Positions 22,790 to 23,505 of a stretch of 23,505 bases of DNA are shown one piece after another. The position numbers and the translations under genes were made by a program. Below the pieces are notes generated by a model that saw only the letters and a program-made list of their open reading frames with translations, searched no databases and was not told the origin of the DNA. Source of the stretch: Bacteriovoracaceae bacterium UBA7695 (lineage in GTDB: Bacteria > Bdellovibrionota > Bacteriovoracia > Bacteriovoracales > Bacteriovoracaceae). The stretch's first letter is position 1, and every line of letters starts with the position of its first letter. The stretch is from the NCBI GenBank assembly GCA_002482685.1, contig DLGL01000078.1, forward strand, positions 64,770 through 88,274. Reading direction: 5' to 3'.

Positions 22790-23505
22790 CTAGTAAACTA
22801 AAATTCCATAGTAAGACTGATGTCTTAATTAAATCCGGAAGACGTTTCAGGGATCAACTCAAACTCATGGCAAAACCAGAAATGGGCTTTGTTAAGGCCA
22901 TCGTGATTATCACGCTTGCCGTTAGTTTTTTGAGTTTAGGCGTGCCCCTCGCAATCCAGACTATCGTTAACAGTATAGTTGTGCGTACTCTTATGCAGCC
23001 ACTGGTGATCATGTGTTGTATTTTGTTCTTTATCCTTTCTTGTAGCGGCATTCTGCAGGCGATTCAGACTTATACAGTCGAAATTTTACAACGAAGATTA
23101 TTTGTCAGATATGGCCTAGTGATAAGTGAAAGACTGACTGCTTATCAGGATAAACATTTTAAAAGCTCTAACTCTCCAGATCTAATTAACCGCTATTTTG
23201 ATGTGATGATCATGCAATCAAATATGGTCACCTTCTTCGTAAATGGATTTGGGTTCATTATTCAGTTTCTGATTGGCTTCTCATTGCTTATTTTCTATCA
23301 CCCCTACTTCCTGGGTTTTGCAGCCTTCATGGGTCAGTTTCTGATCTTAACGTGGATGCTTTATGGCCCAGATGGTGTGAAAGCGGGCTCTCCCGAGGCA
23401 GATGGAAAATATAACCTTGTAAGCTGGATTGAAGAGTTGAGTCGAGTTCGTAATATCTTTACTTCAGATAATGGTAAAAACTTTTCAAACTACAAGATCA
23501 ACCAT
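22786..23505 (+). CDS. ABC exporter, N-terminal membrane domain (partial)
   Basis: ATG 22786 overlaps the symporter stop as ATGA, and the frame stays open for 240 codons to the window edge. After a cytoplasmic start it has paired membrane helices (AIVIITLAVSFLSLGVPLAI, then PLVIMCCILFFILSC). Next comes ILQAIQTYTVEILQRRLFVR, which fits the type I ABC exporter membrane domain as in LapB/HlyB-like proteins, and later helices (FGFIIQFLIGFSLLIFY). No ATP-binding domain is reached. The cargo is unknown, and no peptidase domain precedes the membrane part. Confidence 0.68.
   Translation, partial: MTSKLKFHSKTDVLIKSGRRFRDQLKLMAKPEMGFVKAIVIITLAVSFLSLGVPLAIQTIVNSIVVRTLMQPLVIMCCILFFILSCSGILQAIQTYTVEILQRRLFVRYGLVISERLTAYQDKHFKSSNSPDLINRYFDVMIMQSNMVTFFVNGFGFIIQFLIGFSLLIFYHPYFLGFAAFMGQFLILTWMLYGPDGVKAGSPEADGKYNLVSWIEELSRVRNIFTSDNGKNFSNYKINH

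Overview
The window looks like a chromosomal core segment of a Gram-negative bacterium. The best guess is a Bdellovibrionota member of the Bacteriovorax/Peredibacter type. This rests on the AT-leaning composition, LPS-transport and TonB-receptor genes, several receiver/HD-GYP proteins with divergent active sites, a free-standing DnaA domain I protein, and very tight packing with genes on both strands. It is an inference from gene content, not a database match. I see no rRNA, tRNA, CRISPR array, insertion sequence or prophage.

Layout. Positions 1-1960 hold the 3' end of an unidentified gene, a stand-alone DnaA domain-I protein, a receiver-like protein with a possible 32-residue membrane peptide behind it, a small hypothetical, and a coupled pair of tiny exported proteins (one acidic, one basic). 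Positions 1962-3915 (minus strand) are a BtuB-type TonB-dependent receptor under a cobalamin riboswitch. A PilZ gene diverges from it. Positions 4333-8020 (minus strand) are the classic lptC/lptA-lptB-rpoN-hpf block, with LptC and LptA apparently fused in one 336-residue protein. mutS and an RDD-like membrane protein follow on the plus strand. Positions 11474-18034 carry aspS together with three related receiver + linker + HD-GYP-like proteins whose catalytic residues are lost to different degrees. One is fused stop-to-start behind aspS; two lie tandemly behind a DUF192 lipoprotein gene. A long FtsB/DivIC-like protein (18035-18682) is convergent to them. Positions 18873-20615 are a DeaD/CsdA-type RNA helicase broken by a single in-frame TAA. 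The window ends with a small exported protein, a sodium:solute symporter and the start of an ABC exporter membrane domain, the last two coupled by an ATGA overlap.

Themes. Envelope biogenesis (Lpt, FtsB, BtuB, RDD, DUF192 lipoprotein), nucleotide second messengers (PilZ plus HD-GYP-like proteins), alternative sigma factor and ribosome hibernation (RpoN, HPF), and genome/RNA maintenance (MutS, AspRS, DEAD-box helicase). The points I would look at first are the helicase nonsense codon, the LptC-LptA fusion, the graded decay of the three HD-GYP-like proteins around aspS, the group of gene starts whose -10 box lies 6-9 nt from the ATG (predicted leaderless mRNAs), and the overlooked 32-residue membrane ORF. 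I did not find an unmistakable new defence or mobile system.
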